From an uncultured Massilia sp. (GTDB lineage: Bacteria; Pseudomonadota; Gammaproteobacteria; Burkholderiales; Burkholderiaceae_D), in NCBI RefSeq assembly GCF_913773735.1, contig NZ_CAJYEB010000036.1:1-64000 (forward strand): DNA of 64,000 bases, given 5' to 3'. This document shows positions 1 to 8,621 of the stretch, piece after piece. The position numbers were made by a program, and so were the translations under genes. The notes beneath the pieces are model-generated. The model was not told the origin of the DNA. It worked only from the letters and a program-made list of their open reading frames with translations, and ran no database searches. Within the stretch, counting starts at the first letter, position 1, and every line of letters begins with the position of its first letter.

Positions 1-57
1 CCCGAGCGCCGTGCACAGGCCCGCAAGCGCCAGTCCGAGCGAAAACACATTGTTCAT
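1..57 (-). CDS. Truncated gene start, possible secreted or membrane protein
   Basis: Read on the minus strand, an ATG at 57 opens a frame that stays open to the window edge. It gives 19 residues beginning MNNVFSLGLALAGLC, which look like the start of a signal peptide or first membrane helix. A GGGAG sequence lies six bases before this ATG, and this decided the start over two ATGs slightly upstream. Only the N-terminus is visible, so no function can be given. It is divergent from the M16 peptidase operon. Confidence 0.45.
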   Translation of the reverse strand, partial: MNNVFSLGLALAGLCTALG

Positions 58-319
58 CCACATCTCCCGCATGCCGTTGCCGTTTCCAGAAAGTCCATGC
101 AGATACATTAACGTCAAGGTCCATCCATGCCCAGCGAAATGCGACGAACTGCAAAAACGCCGCCCCGAGCGACGGCATGGCGGGACAGGCATGCGATTTC
201 ATATATTGGAATGTTGGCATGCATTAAAAGAAATAATTACTTTATTGCATTTTGTTACGTTAAGATGAAACGTCCGGCCACGGCCGGAACACTCTGCAAT
301 CCAGACAACGAGGACATCA
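58..319. other. Divergent intergenic region before the M16 peptidase operon
   Basis: About 260 bases without a credible gene. The part from about 195 to 270 is clearly AT-richer than its surroundings, as expected of a promoter region for the plus-strand peptidase operon. I could not place a convincing -35/-10 pair. Open frames crossing it are not supported by codon use. Confidence 0.4.
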
Positions 320-1735
320 ATGCGCATGCGCAAAATCTGCCTGTCACTGGCTGGCCTGTCGCTGTCGCTCTCCGCGTACGCCGCGAGCAGCGACCAGTGG
401 AACCTGCCTGTCAACGTCAAGAAGCTCGACAACGGCCTGACGGTCGTCGTCTCCGAGGACCACAGCTCGCCGACCGTCGGCGTCTCGGTGGTCTACCACG
501 TGGGCATGCGCCTGGAGCCGCGCAACCGCACCGGCTTCGCCCACCTGTTCGAGCACCTGATGTTCCAGGGCACCCCGAACGCGCCCAAGGGCACGTTCGA
601 CCGCACCATCACCGGCGGCGGCGGCCGCAACAACGGCTCGACCCGTCCAGACTTCACCAACTACATCGAGACGGCGCCGGTCTCCTCGCTCGAGCCGATC
701 CTGTGGCTGGAAGCGGACCGCATGAAGACGCTCGACTTCAACCCGGCCACGCTGAAGAACCAGCAGGACGTGGTCAAGGAAGAAATCCGCGTCAACGTCA
801 AGAACCAGCCCTACGGCGGCTTCTACTGGATCGACATCAGCCAGCTGGCGTTCAAGAAGTGGGAGAACAACCACGACGGCTACGGCAGCTTCGAGGACCT
901 CGAGGGCGCCAGCCTGGACGACGTGCGCGCCTTCCACCGCGACTACTACGGCCCGAACAACGCGGTGCTGTCGATCGCCGGCGACGTGACCCCGGCCCAG
1001 GGCTTCGCGCTGGCCCAGAAATACTTCGGCGGCATCGCCACGCGCCCGACGCCGAAGCCTACCGATTTCAGCGAAGGCCTGAACACCGAGGAAAAACGCA
1101 TCGAGCAGAGCGACGAGCTGGCCCAGGTGCCGGCGATCGCCGCGGCCTGGAAGGTGCCGGAACGCGGCTCCAGGGACCAGGCGCCGATGGCCGTGCTGGC
1201 CGAGCTGCTGGCCGGCGACGACGCCTCGCTGTTCTACCAGGGCATGGTCAAGGGACGCGAGATCGCCCTGAACGTGTCCGGCAGCTTCGGCCTGACCGGC
1301 CCGTTCGAGTACGCCGGCCCGACGCTGTTCACCGTGTTCGGCCTGTACAAGCCCAATTCCAGCGCCGACGCCATGCTGGCGGCGATGGACGAGGAGATCG
1401 CCAGGGTCGCCAAGGGCGGCGTCGACGACGCCACCCTGAAGCGCGTCAAGACGCGCATGCTGGCCGACTGGAACAACCGCCTGGAAAACTTCCTGAACCG
1501 CGCCGACACCCTGGCCAAGCTGCAGACCCTGTGGGGCGACGCCAACGTCGTCAACAAGGTGCCCGGCTGGATCGAGGGCGTGACGTCCGCCGACATCCAG
1601 CGCGTCGCCGCCACCTACCTGGTCAAGACCAACCGCACCGTGATCGACCGCAAGCCCGCCGCCAGGCCCCCCGCGGCACCGGCCACGCCGAGCCCGGCCA
1701 ACGCGGCAGCGACCGCGCCGGCAGACAAGAAATGA
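320..1735 (+). CDS. M16 family zinc metallopeptidase, catalytic subunit
   Basis: 471-residue insulinase/pitrilysin-type peptidase. A signal peptide (about residues 1-21, ending AYAA) points to export to the periplasm. The inverted zinc motif HLFEH is at residues 75-79, and a downstream glutamate near 154/155 fits the third zinc ligand of the family. A Lys/Pro/Ala-rich tail ends the protein. The next gene is a second M16 protein without the zinc motif, 11 bases downstream. Bacterial M16B enzymes of this size often work as a heterodimer in which the first subunit supplies the zinc site and the second the substrate-binding Arg/Tyr residues. The natural substrate cannot be told from sequence. The start at 320 was chosen because it places the signal peptide at the N-terminus. 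Confidence 0.9.
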   Translation: MRMRKICLSLAGLSLSLSAYAASSDQWNLPVNVKKLDNGLTVVVSEDHSSPTVGVSVVYHVGMRLEPRNRTGFAHLFEHLMFQGTPNAPKGTFDRTITGGGGRNNGSTRPDFTNYIETAPVSSLEPILWLEADRMKTLDFNPATLKNQQDVVKEEIRVNVKNQPYGGFYWIDISQLAFKKWENNHDGYGSFEDLEGASLDDVRAFHRDYYGPNNAVLSIAGDVTPAQGFALAQKYFGGIATRPTPKPTDFSEGLNTEEKRIEQSDELAQVPAIAAAWKVPERGSRDQAPMAVLAELLAGDDASLFYQGMVKGREIALNVSGSFGLTGPFEYAGPTLFTVFGLYKPNSSADAMLAAMDEEIARVAKGGVDDATLKRVKTRMLADWNNRLENFLNRADTLAKLQTLWGDANVVNKVPGWIEGVTSADIQRVAATYLVKTNRTVIDRKPAARPPAAPATPSPANAAATAPADKK

Positions 1736-1746
1736 GGAGCGCATCC

Positions 1747-3162
1747 ATGAAGACACCGATGCTGACACTGGCCGTCGCCGCCCTGTTCGCGACCGGCTTC
1801 GCCCCGGCATTCGCCGCCGACGCCCCGGCGTCCGCCATGCCGGCCTACGGCAAGGACAAGCCCCTGCCGACCCCGCACATCGCCAAGAAGACGCTGGCCA
1901 ACGGCCTGCAGGTCTGGGTCGTGCCGCGCGACGGCGTGCCGCGCGTGGACATGGTGCTGGCCGTGCGCGGCGCCGGCTACGGCGCTGACGACGTCGCCCA
2001 TGCGGGCTTCGCCAGCATGCTGGCCGGCCTGCTCAACGAGGGCACCGCCAAGCGCGACTCGCGCGCGATCGCCGAGGCCGCGCAGGGCCTGGGCGGCTCG
2101 GTCGCCGCCGGCGCCGGCAACGACGGCATCACGGTCTCGGCCAACGCCCTCGCCTCGCAGGCGGCGCCGATGATGGCGCTGCTGGCCGAAGTGACGCGCA
2201 CGCCGTCGTTCCCGGCCAAGGAAGTCGCGCTGGCCAAGGCCAACGCGCTGCAGGCGCTGCGCGTGGCCGAGACGCAGCCACGCTTCCGCGCCGAGCGCGC
2301 GCTCAACCGCGCGGTCTACGGCGACCATCCGTACGGCCACACCGATCCGACCGTCGAGTCGATCAACGCGACCACCGAGGCATTGCTGCGCAGCGAACAT
2401 GCGAAGCGCTTCCGCCCGGAACGCGCGCTGCTGGTGATCGCCGGCCGCATCAAGGAAGCCGACGCGCTGAAGCTGGCGCAGCAGGCGTTCGGCGACTGGA
2501 AGGCCAGCGGCGCCGCGGCGCCCGAGATCGCCAAGGCGCCGGCCGCCGCCAGCCCGGCGCGCATCGTGCTGGAACGCGCCGGCAGCGTGCAGTCGACGAT
2601 CCGCCTGGGCAGCCCCGGCATCGCCGCCACCAACGCCGACCAGATCCCGCTGCGCATGGCCAGCACCATCCTGGGCGGCGGCTTCTCGAGCCGCGTGAAC
2701 ATCAACCTGCGCGAGGAAAAGGGCTACACCTATGGCGCCTCGGCCGGGGCGCGCCTGCTGCGCGACGGCGGCGCGATCGTCGGCGGCGCCGACGTGCGCA
2801 ACGAGGTGACCGGGGCGGCGCTGACCGAGTACTTCAACGAGTACAAGCGCATCGGCACCGAACTGGTGTCGCCGGAAGAAATGCAGATGCACAAGCGCTA
2901 CGTGGCCGGCGGCTACCTGCTGAGCAACCAGATGCAGCGCGCCGTGGCCGCCACGCTGGCGTCGAACTGGCTGGTGGGCCTGCCGGCCGAGTTCCTCGGC
3001 CAGTACGTGCCGCTGATCGACAAGGTCACGCCGGAGCAGGTGCGCGACGTCTCGAAGAAATACTTCGCGGCGGACAAGCAGTCGATCGTCGTGGTCGGCG
3101 ATCCGAAGGCGGTGGGCGAGCAGCTGAAGGCCTTCGGCGAATTCACCGTCACCGACAAGTAA
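1747..3162 (+). CDS. M16 family peptidase-like protein, non-catalytic partner
   Basis: 471 residues with an N-terminal signal peptide ending near AFAA at about residue 24. The place of the zinc motif is recognisable around residues 85-100, but its Glu and second His are replaced (AGFAS), so this subunit should not bind zinc there. The C-terminal half keeps the family's Arg/Tyr region (LREEKGYTYGAS). This is the expected pattern of the second member of an M16B pair. AGGAG overlaps the stop of the first gene and lies eight bases before the ATG at 1747, so the two are probably translated from one mRNA. A hairpin terminator follows at 3196. Confidence 0.9.
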   Translation: MKTPMLTLAVAALFATGFAPAFAADAPASAMPAYGKDKPLPTPHIAKKTLANGLQVWVVPRDGVPRVDMVLAVRGAGYGADDVAHAGFASMLAGLLNEGTAKRDSRAIAEAAQGLGGSVAAGAGNDGITVSANALASQAAPMMALLAEVTRTPSFPAKEVALAKANALQALRVAETQPRFRAERALNRAVYGDHPYGHTDPTVESINATTEALLRSEHAKRFRPERALLVIAGRIKEADALKLAQQAFGDWKASGAAAPEIAKAPAAASPARIVLERAGSVQSTIRLGSPGIAATNADQIPLRMASTILGGGFSSRVNINLREEKGYTYGASAGARLLRDGGAIVGGADVRNEVTGAALTEYFNEYKRIGTELVSPEEMQMHKRYVAGGYLLSNQMQRAVAATLASNWLVGLPAEFLGQYVPLIDKVTPEQVRDVSKKYFAADKQSIVVVGDPKAVGEQLKAFGEFTVTDK

Positions 3163-3195
3163 GCGCGGCGCGCGCGCCGCTGCGCGGACGCGACG

Positions 3196-3229
3196 AAGCC
3201 TTCCGGGCGCGAGCCCGGAAGGCTTTTTT
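3196..3229 (+). terminator. Rho-independent terminator of the M16 operon
   Basis: A perfect 13-bp inverted repeat (AAGCCTTCCGGGC, loop GCGA, then its complement) is followed at once by six T residues on the plus strand. It begins 33 bases after the second peptidase stop codon. The minus-strand direction lacks a T run, so it probably acts mainly on the peptidase operon. Confidence 0.9.
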
Positions 3230-3237
3230 GATGCCGC

Positions 3238-3426
3238 TTACTTCTTGGCGGACTGCTTCGAGCCGCCGCCGGACGACTGCTTCGTCTCGCCGTGCTCGGC
3301 GCGCTGCTTGTTGACGATGCGCGAGGCGACTTCCTCCTCGCGGCCGGGGTAGCGGTGTTCCTTCTTGAACTCGGTTTCGAGCTTCTTGTACTCGCGTTCG
3401 CGTTTCGGGCTGGCGCCACGGGGCAT
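3238..3426 (-). CDS. Small basic hydrophilic protein, 62 aa
   Basis: Short, very polar, Lys/Glu/Arg-rich protein beginning MPRGASPKRERE and ending in a Ser/Gly/Lys tail. Similar small proteins are common in proteobacteria, often labelled plasmid stabilisation protein or hypothetical, and are usually found on chromosomes; the function is not established. The ATG at 3426 was preferred over one four codons upstream because GGAGG lies seven bases before it. No membrane segment or signal peptide is visible. It is convergent with the M16 operon and lies downstream of the stressosome operon with about 85 bases between. Confidence 0.7.
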   Translation of the reverse strand: MPRGASPKREREYKKLETEFKKEHRYPGREEEVASRIVNKQRAEHGETKQSSGGGSKQSAKK

Positions 3427-3510
3427 GACGACCTCCATCGTTGCTGTCGATGGGGTCCAGCCTAGACCCGTTGCGGGTCGCGGTTCGTGCGGTGACGCAC
3501 GCTCGGCGAA

Positions 3511-5430
3511 TCAGCCCTGCAGCGCCTTGTCGAGGTCGTCCAGCTCCGCCGGCTTGACCAGGTGCGCGTCGAACCCCGCCTCCTGCGCCTTGCGCCGGTC
3601 CTCGGGCGAACCGTAGCCGGTGTGCGCCACCAGGCGGATCGAACCGAGCTGCGGATGGCGCTTGAGCATGCGCGCCAGTTCGTAGCCGTCCACGCCGGGC
3701 AGGCCGATGTCGAGCACGATCACGTCCGGACGGCGCGCGCTGGCCAGGTCGACGATCTGCGAGGCGTCGGCCGTGGTGACGGCGTCGTAGCCCATCTCGG
3801 CCAGCAGGAAGGCCATCATTTCCATCGCATCGACGTTGTCGTCGACCAGCAGCACGCGGCGCTTGCGGCCCTGCTGCGCGGTCCCGTCGTCCCCGGCCGC
3901 GGCCGGCGGCAAGGCGTCCTGGCCGGCCTGGGCGGCGGCATCGCATGCGCTCGTGCGCAGCACCGGCAGCTCCACCGTGAAGGTCGAGCCCAGGCCGATG
4001 CCGGGGCTGGTCGCCGACAGGCGCCCGCCGTGCATCTCCAGCAGGCGCGATACCAGCGACAGGCCGATGCCCAGTCCTTCCGGGGCGCGGTCCGGCGGCA
4101 CCGCGGCCTGGGTGAACATGCCGAAGATGCGCGACAGGTTGTCCTCGGCGATGCCGATGCCGTTGTCTTCCACGGCGATGCGCACCACGTCGTCGTGCAG
4201 GCTCACCGCGACCTGGATCAGGCCGCCCTTGGGCGTGAACTTGGCGGCGTTGTGCAGCAGGTTGCCCATCGACTGCGCCAGGCGCACGGGGTCGCCCTCG
4301 ACCCAGACGCATTGCGGCGGCTCGCGCACGTCGAGCCGGTGCGCGCGCGCGGCGATCAGGGGACCGGCCGTCTCGACGGCCTGGGCGATCACGCTCTTGA
4401 TGTCGACCTCTTCGCGGCGCAGCGCGATCTTGCCTTCCGAAATGCGCGCGACGTCGAGCAGGTCGTCGACCAGGTGCGCCAGGTGGTCGACCTGGCGCGT
4501 GATGACCTCGCGCGCGCGCGCCTGGCGTTCCGCCCCGTCGGGACCGCCGGCGCCCAGCAGCGCGGCGGCGTTGCGGATCGGCGAGAGCGGATTGCGCAGC
4601 TCGTGCGCCAGCGTCGCCAGGAACTCGTTCTTGTTGCTGTCGGCCGCGCGCAGCAGCCCTTCCATTTCCTTGCGCTGGGTGATGTCGCTGGTCATGCGCG
4701 CCACCCGGTAGACTTCGTCGCGCCGGTCGCGCACCGGGAACAGGCGGTCGCGCACCCAGCGCAGCGACCCGTCCGGCAGGACGATGCGGAACTCGGCGTC
4801 GTAGTGTGGCATGTACTGCAGCGCGCTCCACAGCGCCTCGATGCCCGGGCGGTCGTCGGGATGCACGGCGTCGAGCCAGCTGCCCGGCGCCTGCTCGAGC
4901 GAGGCGACGCTGCGGCCCCAGGTGGACGCGTAGGCGGGACTGACGTATTCGAGGGTGCGGGCGGGCACCGAGAACATCCAGAACACGTCCTCGATGTTGT
5001 CGGTGAGCTGGCGGAAGCGCTCCTCGCTGTCGCGCAGCGCGTTCTGGGTCTGGCGCATGCGCAGCAGCGCGTTGACGTTGGCGACCAGCTCGTCGGCCTC
5101 GATCGGCGCCGCCAGGTAGTTGTCGGCGCCGCCTTCCAGGCCGCGGATCTTGTCGGCGCGCCCGGTCAGCGCGGCCGACGTCTGCAGCACCAGCACCAGT
5201 GCACTGTCGGGATCGGTCTTGATGCGGCGGCAGACCTCGATGCCGTTGATGTCGGGCAGCTTCACGTCCAGCAGGACCAGCGCGATGTCGCCGCGCTTGA
5301 CGAGGTTCAGCGCGTCGGTACCGTTGCTGGCCTCGAGCACCGAAAAGCCCGCGCCCTGCAGGATGCGGGTCTTGGCGTAGCGGGCGCCATCGTTGTCGTC
5401 GACATTCAGGATCAGGGTGGAAGTCGTCAT
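3511..5430 (-). CDS. Hybrid response regulator/PAS/histidine kinase/receiver protein
   Basis: About 639 residues with four modules. An N-terminal receiver has a phospho-acceptor Asp near 55 (LLDVKLPD). A PAS domain spans about 135-255. A HisKA/HATPase core has its His near 276 (LAHELRNPL), an N-box (NLLHNAAKFT) and a G-box (DNGIGI). A C-terminal receiver has its Asp near 573 (VLDIGLPG). There are no membrane segments, so it is cytosolic. It is the last gene of the stressosome operon and is probably the response end of a phosphorelay fed by the upstream kinase. An ATG at 5451 in the same frame would overlap the upstream gene by 11 bases. The start at 5430, ten bases after that gene's stop, places the receiver at the N-terminus. 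No DNA-binding or GGDEF output is fused. Confidence 0.88.
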   Translation of the reverse strand: MTTSTLILNVDDNDGARYAKTRILQGAGFSVLEASNGTDALNLVKRGDIALVLLDVKLPDINGIEVCRRIKTDPDSALVLVLQTSAALTGRADKIRGLEGGADNYLAAPIEADELVANVNALLRMRQTQNALRDSEERFRQLTDNIEDVFWMFSVPARTLEYVSPAYASTWGRSVASLEQAPGSWLDAVHPDDRPGIEALWSALQYMPHYDAEFRIVLPDGSLRWVRDRLFPVRDRRDEVYRVARMTSDITQRKEMEGLLRAADSNKNEFLATLAHELRNPLSPIRNAAALLGAGGPDGAERQARAREVITRQVDHLAHLVDDLLDVARISEGKIALRREEVDIKSVIAQAVETAGPLIAARAHRLDVREPPQCVWVEGDPVRLAQSMGNLLHNAAKFTPKGGLIQVAVSLHDDVVRIAVEDNGIGIAEDNLSRIFGMFTQAAVPPDRAPEGLGIGLSLVSRLLEMHGGRLSATSPGIGLGSTFTVELPVLRTSACDAAAQAGQDALPPAAAGDDGTAQQGRKRRVLLVDDNVDAMEMMAFLLAEMGYDAVTTADASQIVDLASARRPDVIVLDIGLPGVDGYELARMLKRHPQLGSIRLVAHTGYGSPEDRRKAQEAGFDAHLVKPAELDDLDKALQG

Positions 5431-5440
5431 CGTAAGTCCG

Positions 5441-6769
5441 TCAGTTGCCATCTGCCGCCGCGCCGTGCCCCGGGAACTGGCGCGGCAGTACCAGCCGGAA
5501 GGTCGAGCCCACGCCCGGCTCGCTGCTCACCTCGACCCGGCCGCCGAGCAGCCCGGCCAGCTTGCGGCACAGCGGCAGGCCCAGGCCCGTGCCCTTGCTG
5601 CGCCGCTGCAGCGGATGCTCGATCTGGCTGAATTCCTCGAAGATCAGCTGCAGGTTCTCCGGGCTGATGCCGATGCCGGTATCGGCCACCTCGAACGCGA
5701 TCGCCGCGCCGCCGGCTTCGTGCACGGCGGCGACGCGCACCGAGCCCTGCTCGGTGAACTTGAGGGCGTTCGAAATGAAATTGCGCAGCACCTGGGCAAT
5801 TTTACCCTCGTCCGACTCGAATGCCTCATCGACGTCGGTGGATTCGAACACGAGGTCGACGCGGGCGCTGTCGACCAGCGGCCGCAGCATGCCCTTGAGG
5901 GTGCGGAACAGGTTCTCGACGACCACCGGCGCGGTCTGCACCTCGACCTTGCCGGCCTCGATCTTGGCCAGGTCGAGCAGGTCGTTGACCAGGTCGGACA
6001 GGTCGTTGGCGGCCGTCTCGATGTAGCGCACCTGGCGTTCCTGCTCCTGCGTGAGGTCGCCGTCCATGCGGTCCAGCAGCAGCTTGGCCAGTGCGCGGAT
6101 CGAGGACAGCGGCGTCCTCAGCTCGTGGCTGGTGTTGGACAGGAAGCGCGATTTCATCTCGTCGGCGCGGCGCAGGCGCTCGGCCTTGTCCTCGATCTCG
6201 GCGTACAGCGCGACGATGCCCCGGTTGGTGTCTTCCAGCTCGCGCGTCAGCGACAACAGGTCCTCCTGGCGCTCGCGCAGCTCGGCCAGCGTGGCGACCA
6301 GCTCGCGGTTCTGCAACTGCACCTCGAGGCTGGTGTTGGCCACCGGGCTGTCCTTGGCCAGCTGGTCGGCGATCTCGCCCAGGCGCGTGCCGCCCACCGG
6401 CGCCTGCGGCGGCAGCGCCTTGCGCATGACGATCGCGGCCGGGCCGTGCGCGCCCTGCTCCACCGTGCAATCCTCCATCAGGCGGTGCGCGGTGACGATG
6501 GCATCGTCCGGCAGCGGCCCCGGCGCCGCGCTGCCGGCGCCGATGGTCACCTGCAGGTGCTGGCGCCGCTCGACGTCGGCGATGCCGAACGTGGCGCGCC
6601 CGCCCGCGCCGAGCTGGCAGGCGCCGCGCGCCGCCTCCGAGACCGCGGTGGCGATGCGCACCTGGTCCTGCTGCGAAAAGCCGAGCAGGTGCGAGATCTG
6701 GCGCGCACGCTGGCGCACCAGCACCACGTCCTGTTCGTTGGCGATGCCGATGTTGAGGATGCGCTGCAT
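5441..6769 (-). CDS. Soluble histidine kinase with RsbT-like N-terminal region
   Basis: 442 residues. Residues 1 to about 130 resemble an anti-sigma-factor-type ATPase (RsbT/RsbW) at the start (QVRIATAVSEAA), but the later glycine boxes are not evident, so this part may not bind ATP. A coiled-coil linker follows, then HisKA with its His near 215 (NTSHELRTPLSS) and a HATPase domain with FISNALKFTEQG and DTGIGI. No transmembrane helices were seen. AAAGGA stands about nine bases before the ATG, and the gene starts five bases after the ATPase/phosphatase gene. In related stressosome loci a kinase at this position links RsbT release to a two-component output. That role here is inferred. Confidence 0.85.
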   Translation of the reverse strand: MQRILNIGIANEQDVVLVRQRARQISHLLGFSQQDQVRIATAVSEAARGACQLGAGGRATFGIADVERRQHLQVTIGAGSAAPGPLPDDAIVTAHRLMEDCTVEQGAHGPAAIVMRKALPPQAPVGGTRLGEIADQLAKDSPVANTSLEVQLQNRELVATLAELRERQEDLLSLTRELEDTNRGIVALYAEIEDKAERLRRADEMKSRFLSNTSHELRTPLSSIRALAKLLLDRMDGDLTQEQERQVRYIETAANDLSDLVNDLLDLAKIEAGKVEVQTAPVVVENLFRTLKGMLRPLVDSARVDLVFESTDVDEAFESDEGKIAQVLRNFISNALKFTEQGSVRVAAVHEAGGAAIAFEVADTGIGISPENLQLIFEEFSQIEHPLQRRSKGTGLGLPLCRKLAGLLGGRVEVSSEPGVGSTFRLVLPRQFPGHGAAADGN

Positions 6770-6774
6770 GTGAA

Positions 6775-7800
6775 TTATCCTTTCCTGCGTGCCACCAGCA
6801 CCATCGCGTCGTCGCGGCGGCGGATGAAGTCGCGCATCAGCACGGCGGCCACGATGGCCGGCGCATGCCCGACCAGGCCGGGGTAGGCGGCCAGGTCCCA
6901 CTGGGTCTGCAGGCCGTCCGAATGCAGCACGCACAACGCCCCCGGCGGACACGCGACCGCGAATTCCTGCACCTTGCGCATATTGTGACCGACGATGCCG
7001 TTGTGCGATACCAGCGCGCGCCGCACGGTGCCGTCCAGCACCAGCCCGCTGACGTTGCCGACGCCGGCGAACCGCAGCTGGCCGCTGGCGTCGTCGATGC
7101 GCGCCGCCGACACGGCCGCGCCGCGCGTGAGGCGCAGCAGGTCGTGCGCCGCCTGCAGCACGTCGGCCGGCGCGGGCGACGCGTTGCGTCCGAGCGCCTC
7201 GATGGCGCCGGCAGCCGCCTTGGCCGCCTCCGGGCCATGCCCGAGGCCGTCGGCGCCCAGCAGCGTGGCGCCGTCCGCGTCGCAGCGCACGGCCCAGCCG
7301 TCGCCGCAGGCGTCCTCGCCGGCCAGCGGGACGCACAGCGCGCCCACCTCGACCGCGCGCGACGGGGGCGGCGCGGCGCCCTGCCAGATGCGCATGAAGA
7401 ACACCGCGCCCTTGCCGCGCATGCTCCAGACGTCGAACACGTCGGCCTGGCGGCGCAGCGCCCCCAGGCCGTTGCCGGCGGTGCCGGCCGTGGACACGCC
7501 GTCCTGGATGCTGAACGCGAGGTCGGCGATGCCGGGACCGGCATCGGCCGCCACCACGTCCACGCCCACCGTGCCCGCGCCCGACTGGCTGCGCATGATG
7601 TACACGGTGCCTTCGCCGGCGTGCTTGAGGATGTTGGTGGCCGCCTCGGTGATCACGATCGCCAGGCGGCCGGCCTTGACGTCGTCGAAGCCGAGCGCGT
7701 CGGCCAGCTTCTGGCCGGTCCGGCGCGCGGCGGAGACATCGCTGGCATGGTGGATCGGAAAGACGTACTGCGGGAACAGAGAACTGATCAGCGTTTCCAT
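6775..7800 (-). CDS. RsbT-like ATPase fused to SpoIIE/PP2C phosphatase (RsbX-like)
   Basis: 341 residues in two parts. The N-terminal about 130 residues form a GHKL ATPase of the anti-sigma-factor type, with ITEAATNILKH as N-box and DAGPGI plus GNGLGALRR as glycine boxes. The C-terminal about 190 residues form a SpoIIE/PP2C phosphatase domain, with the metal-site sequence GADGLGHGPEAA and a conserved SDGL near the end. In stressosome systems the RsbX-type phosphatase resets phosphorylated RsbR and RsbS; here it is attached to a kinase-like ATPase. The gene overlaps the end of rsbT by 13 bases, so the two are translationally coupled. Soluble, no signal peptide. Confidence 0.85.
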   Translation of the reverse strand: METLISSLFPQYVFPIHHASDVSAARRTGQKLADALGFDDVKAGRLAIVITEAATNILKHAGEGTVYIMRSQSGAGTVGVDVVAADAGPGIADLAFSIQDGVSTAGTAGNGLGALRRQADVFDVWSMRGKGAVFFMRIWQGAAPPPSRAVEVGALCVPLAGEDACGDGWAVRCDADGATLLGADGLGHGPEAAKAAAGAIEALGRNASPAPADVLQAAHDLLRLTRGAAVSAARIDDASGQLRFAGVGNVSGLVLDGTVRRALVSHNGIVGHNMRKVQEFAVACPPGALCVLHSDGLQTQWDLAAYPGLVGHAPAIVAAVLMRDFIRRRDDAMVLVARRKG

Positions 7801-8255
7801 TTGATGACCGCTACGGCCGTGCCCTCTCCCGGTCGCGAATCGATGTCGAACTCGTCGACGAGGCGCTTCGAGCCGCCCAGGCCGAGGCCGAGGCCCCCGC
7901 CGGTCGTGAAGCCGTCGCGCAGCGCCTGCGCGATGTCGGCGATGCCCGGGCCGCTGTCGACGAAGACCAGGCCGACGCCCCGCTGCAGGCCGTCCTCGAA
8001 CATGTCGAGGTAGGCGTCGCCGCCGCCGCCGTACTTGATGGTGTTGCGCGCCAGCTCGCTCGCCGCCGTCACCAGCTTGGTCTGGTCGACCAGGGACAGC
8101 TTGATCGCGATCGCGCGCTCGCGCACGTGGCGGCGCAGCGCGACGACGTCCTCGTCGCTGCGCAGCGGTAGCACGGTACGGCCGGTACGCAACTGGCGGC
8201 GCCGCTCCAGCAGGCTGGACTCGAACGCGGCCGCGTTGTCGAGAACTGGGCTCAT
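7788..8255 (-). CDS. rsbT: Anti-sigma regulatory factor, serine/threonine kinase RsbT
   Basis: 155 residues, close to the usual RsbT length plus a short N-terminal extension of about 20 residues. The GHKL ATPase motifs are complete: N-box (ASELARNTIKYG), G1 (DSGPGI) and G2 (GGLGLGLGGSKRL). RsbT is held by RsbS and RsbR in the stressosome, phosphorylates them on stress, and is then released to act on a downstream partner. Its start overlaps the rsbS stop by one base (TGATG), as expected for proteins needed in balanced amounts. Confidence 0.9.
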   Translation of the reverse strand: MSPVLDNAAAFESSLLERRRQLRTGRTVLPLRSDEDVVALRRHVRERAIAIKLSLVDQTKLVTAASELARNTIKYGGGGDAYLDMFEDGLQRGVGLVFVDSGPGIADIAQALRDGFTTGGGLGLGLGGSKRLVDEFDIDSRPGEGTAVAVIKWKR

Positions 8256-8611
8256 CAGAAGTCGGTCTTTCCTAACAGGGTCATGCCCTTCTCGACGTTC
8301 AGCGCCGTCTTCACGCCGTGCAGGGTCAGGCCCAGTTCCACCAGCGTGATGGCGACGGCCGGCTGCATGCCGACGACGACGGTCTCGGCGTCGAGCACGC
8401 GCGCCATCGCGGCCGTGTTGCTGATCATGCGGCCGATGAACGAGTCGACCAGGTCCAGCGCCGAAATGTCGATCAGGACGCCCTTGGCGCGGTCGCGCAC
8501 GATGCGCTCGGTCAGGTCGTCCTGCAGCGTCATCGCCAGGCGGTCGTGCATGTCCACCTGGATCGTTACCAGCAGCAGGTTGCCCATGCGCAGGATGGGG
8601 ATGCGTTCCAT
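8255..8611 (-). CDS. rsbS: Stressosome STAS-domain protein RsbS
   Basis: 118 residues, a single STAS domain. The phospho-acceptor Ser is present at about residue 57 in LVDSFIGR, which corresponds to the RsbT target site of the family. RsbS forms the core of the stressosome with RsbR and sequesters RsbT. It follows rsbR by ten bases and overlaps rsbT by one base. Length and motif agree with family members, and it lacks the N-terminal sensor region that marks RsbR. Confidence 0.92.
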   Translation of the reverse strand: MERIPILRMGNLLLVTIQVDMHDRLAMTLQDDLTERIVRDRAKGVLIDISALDLVDSFIGRMISNTAAMARVLDAETVVVGMQPAVAITLVELGLTLHGVKTALNVEKGMTLLGKTDF

Positions 8612-8621
8612 GTCCCGCTCC

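Noticed and set aside
127..1746. Long open frame in phase with the second M16 gene, starting upstream of the first
   Set aside because: It runs antiphase through the first peptidase gene, whose protein has clear motifs; the true start of the second gene is 1747 with AGGAG and a signal peptide.
3465..3479. Hairpin GACCCG/CGGGTC between the stressosome operon and the small basic gene
   Set aside because: Short stem without T run; not called a terminator.
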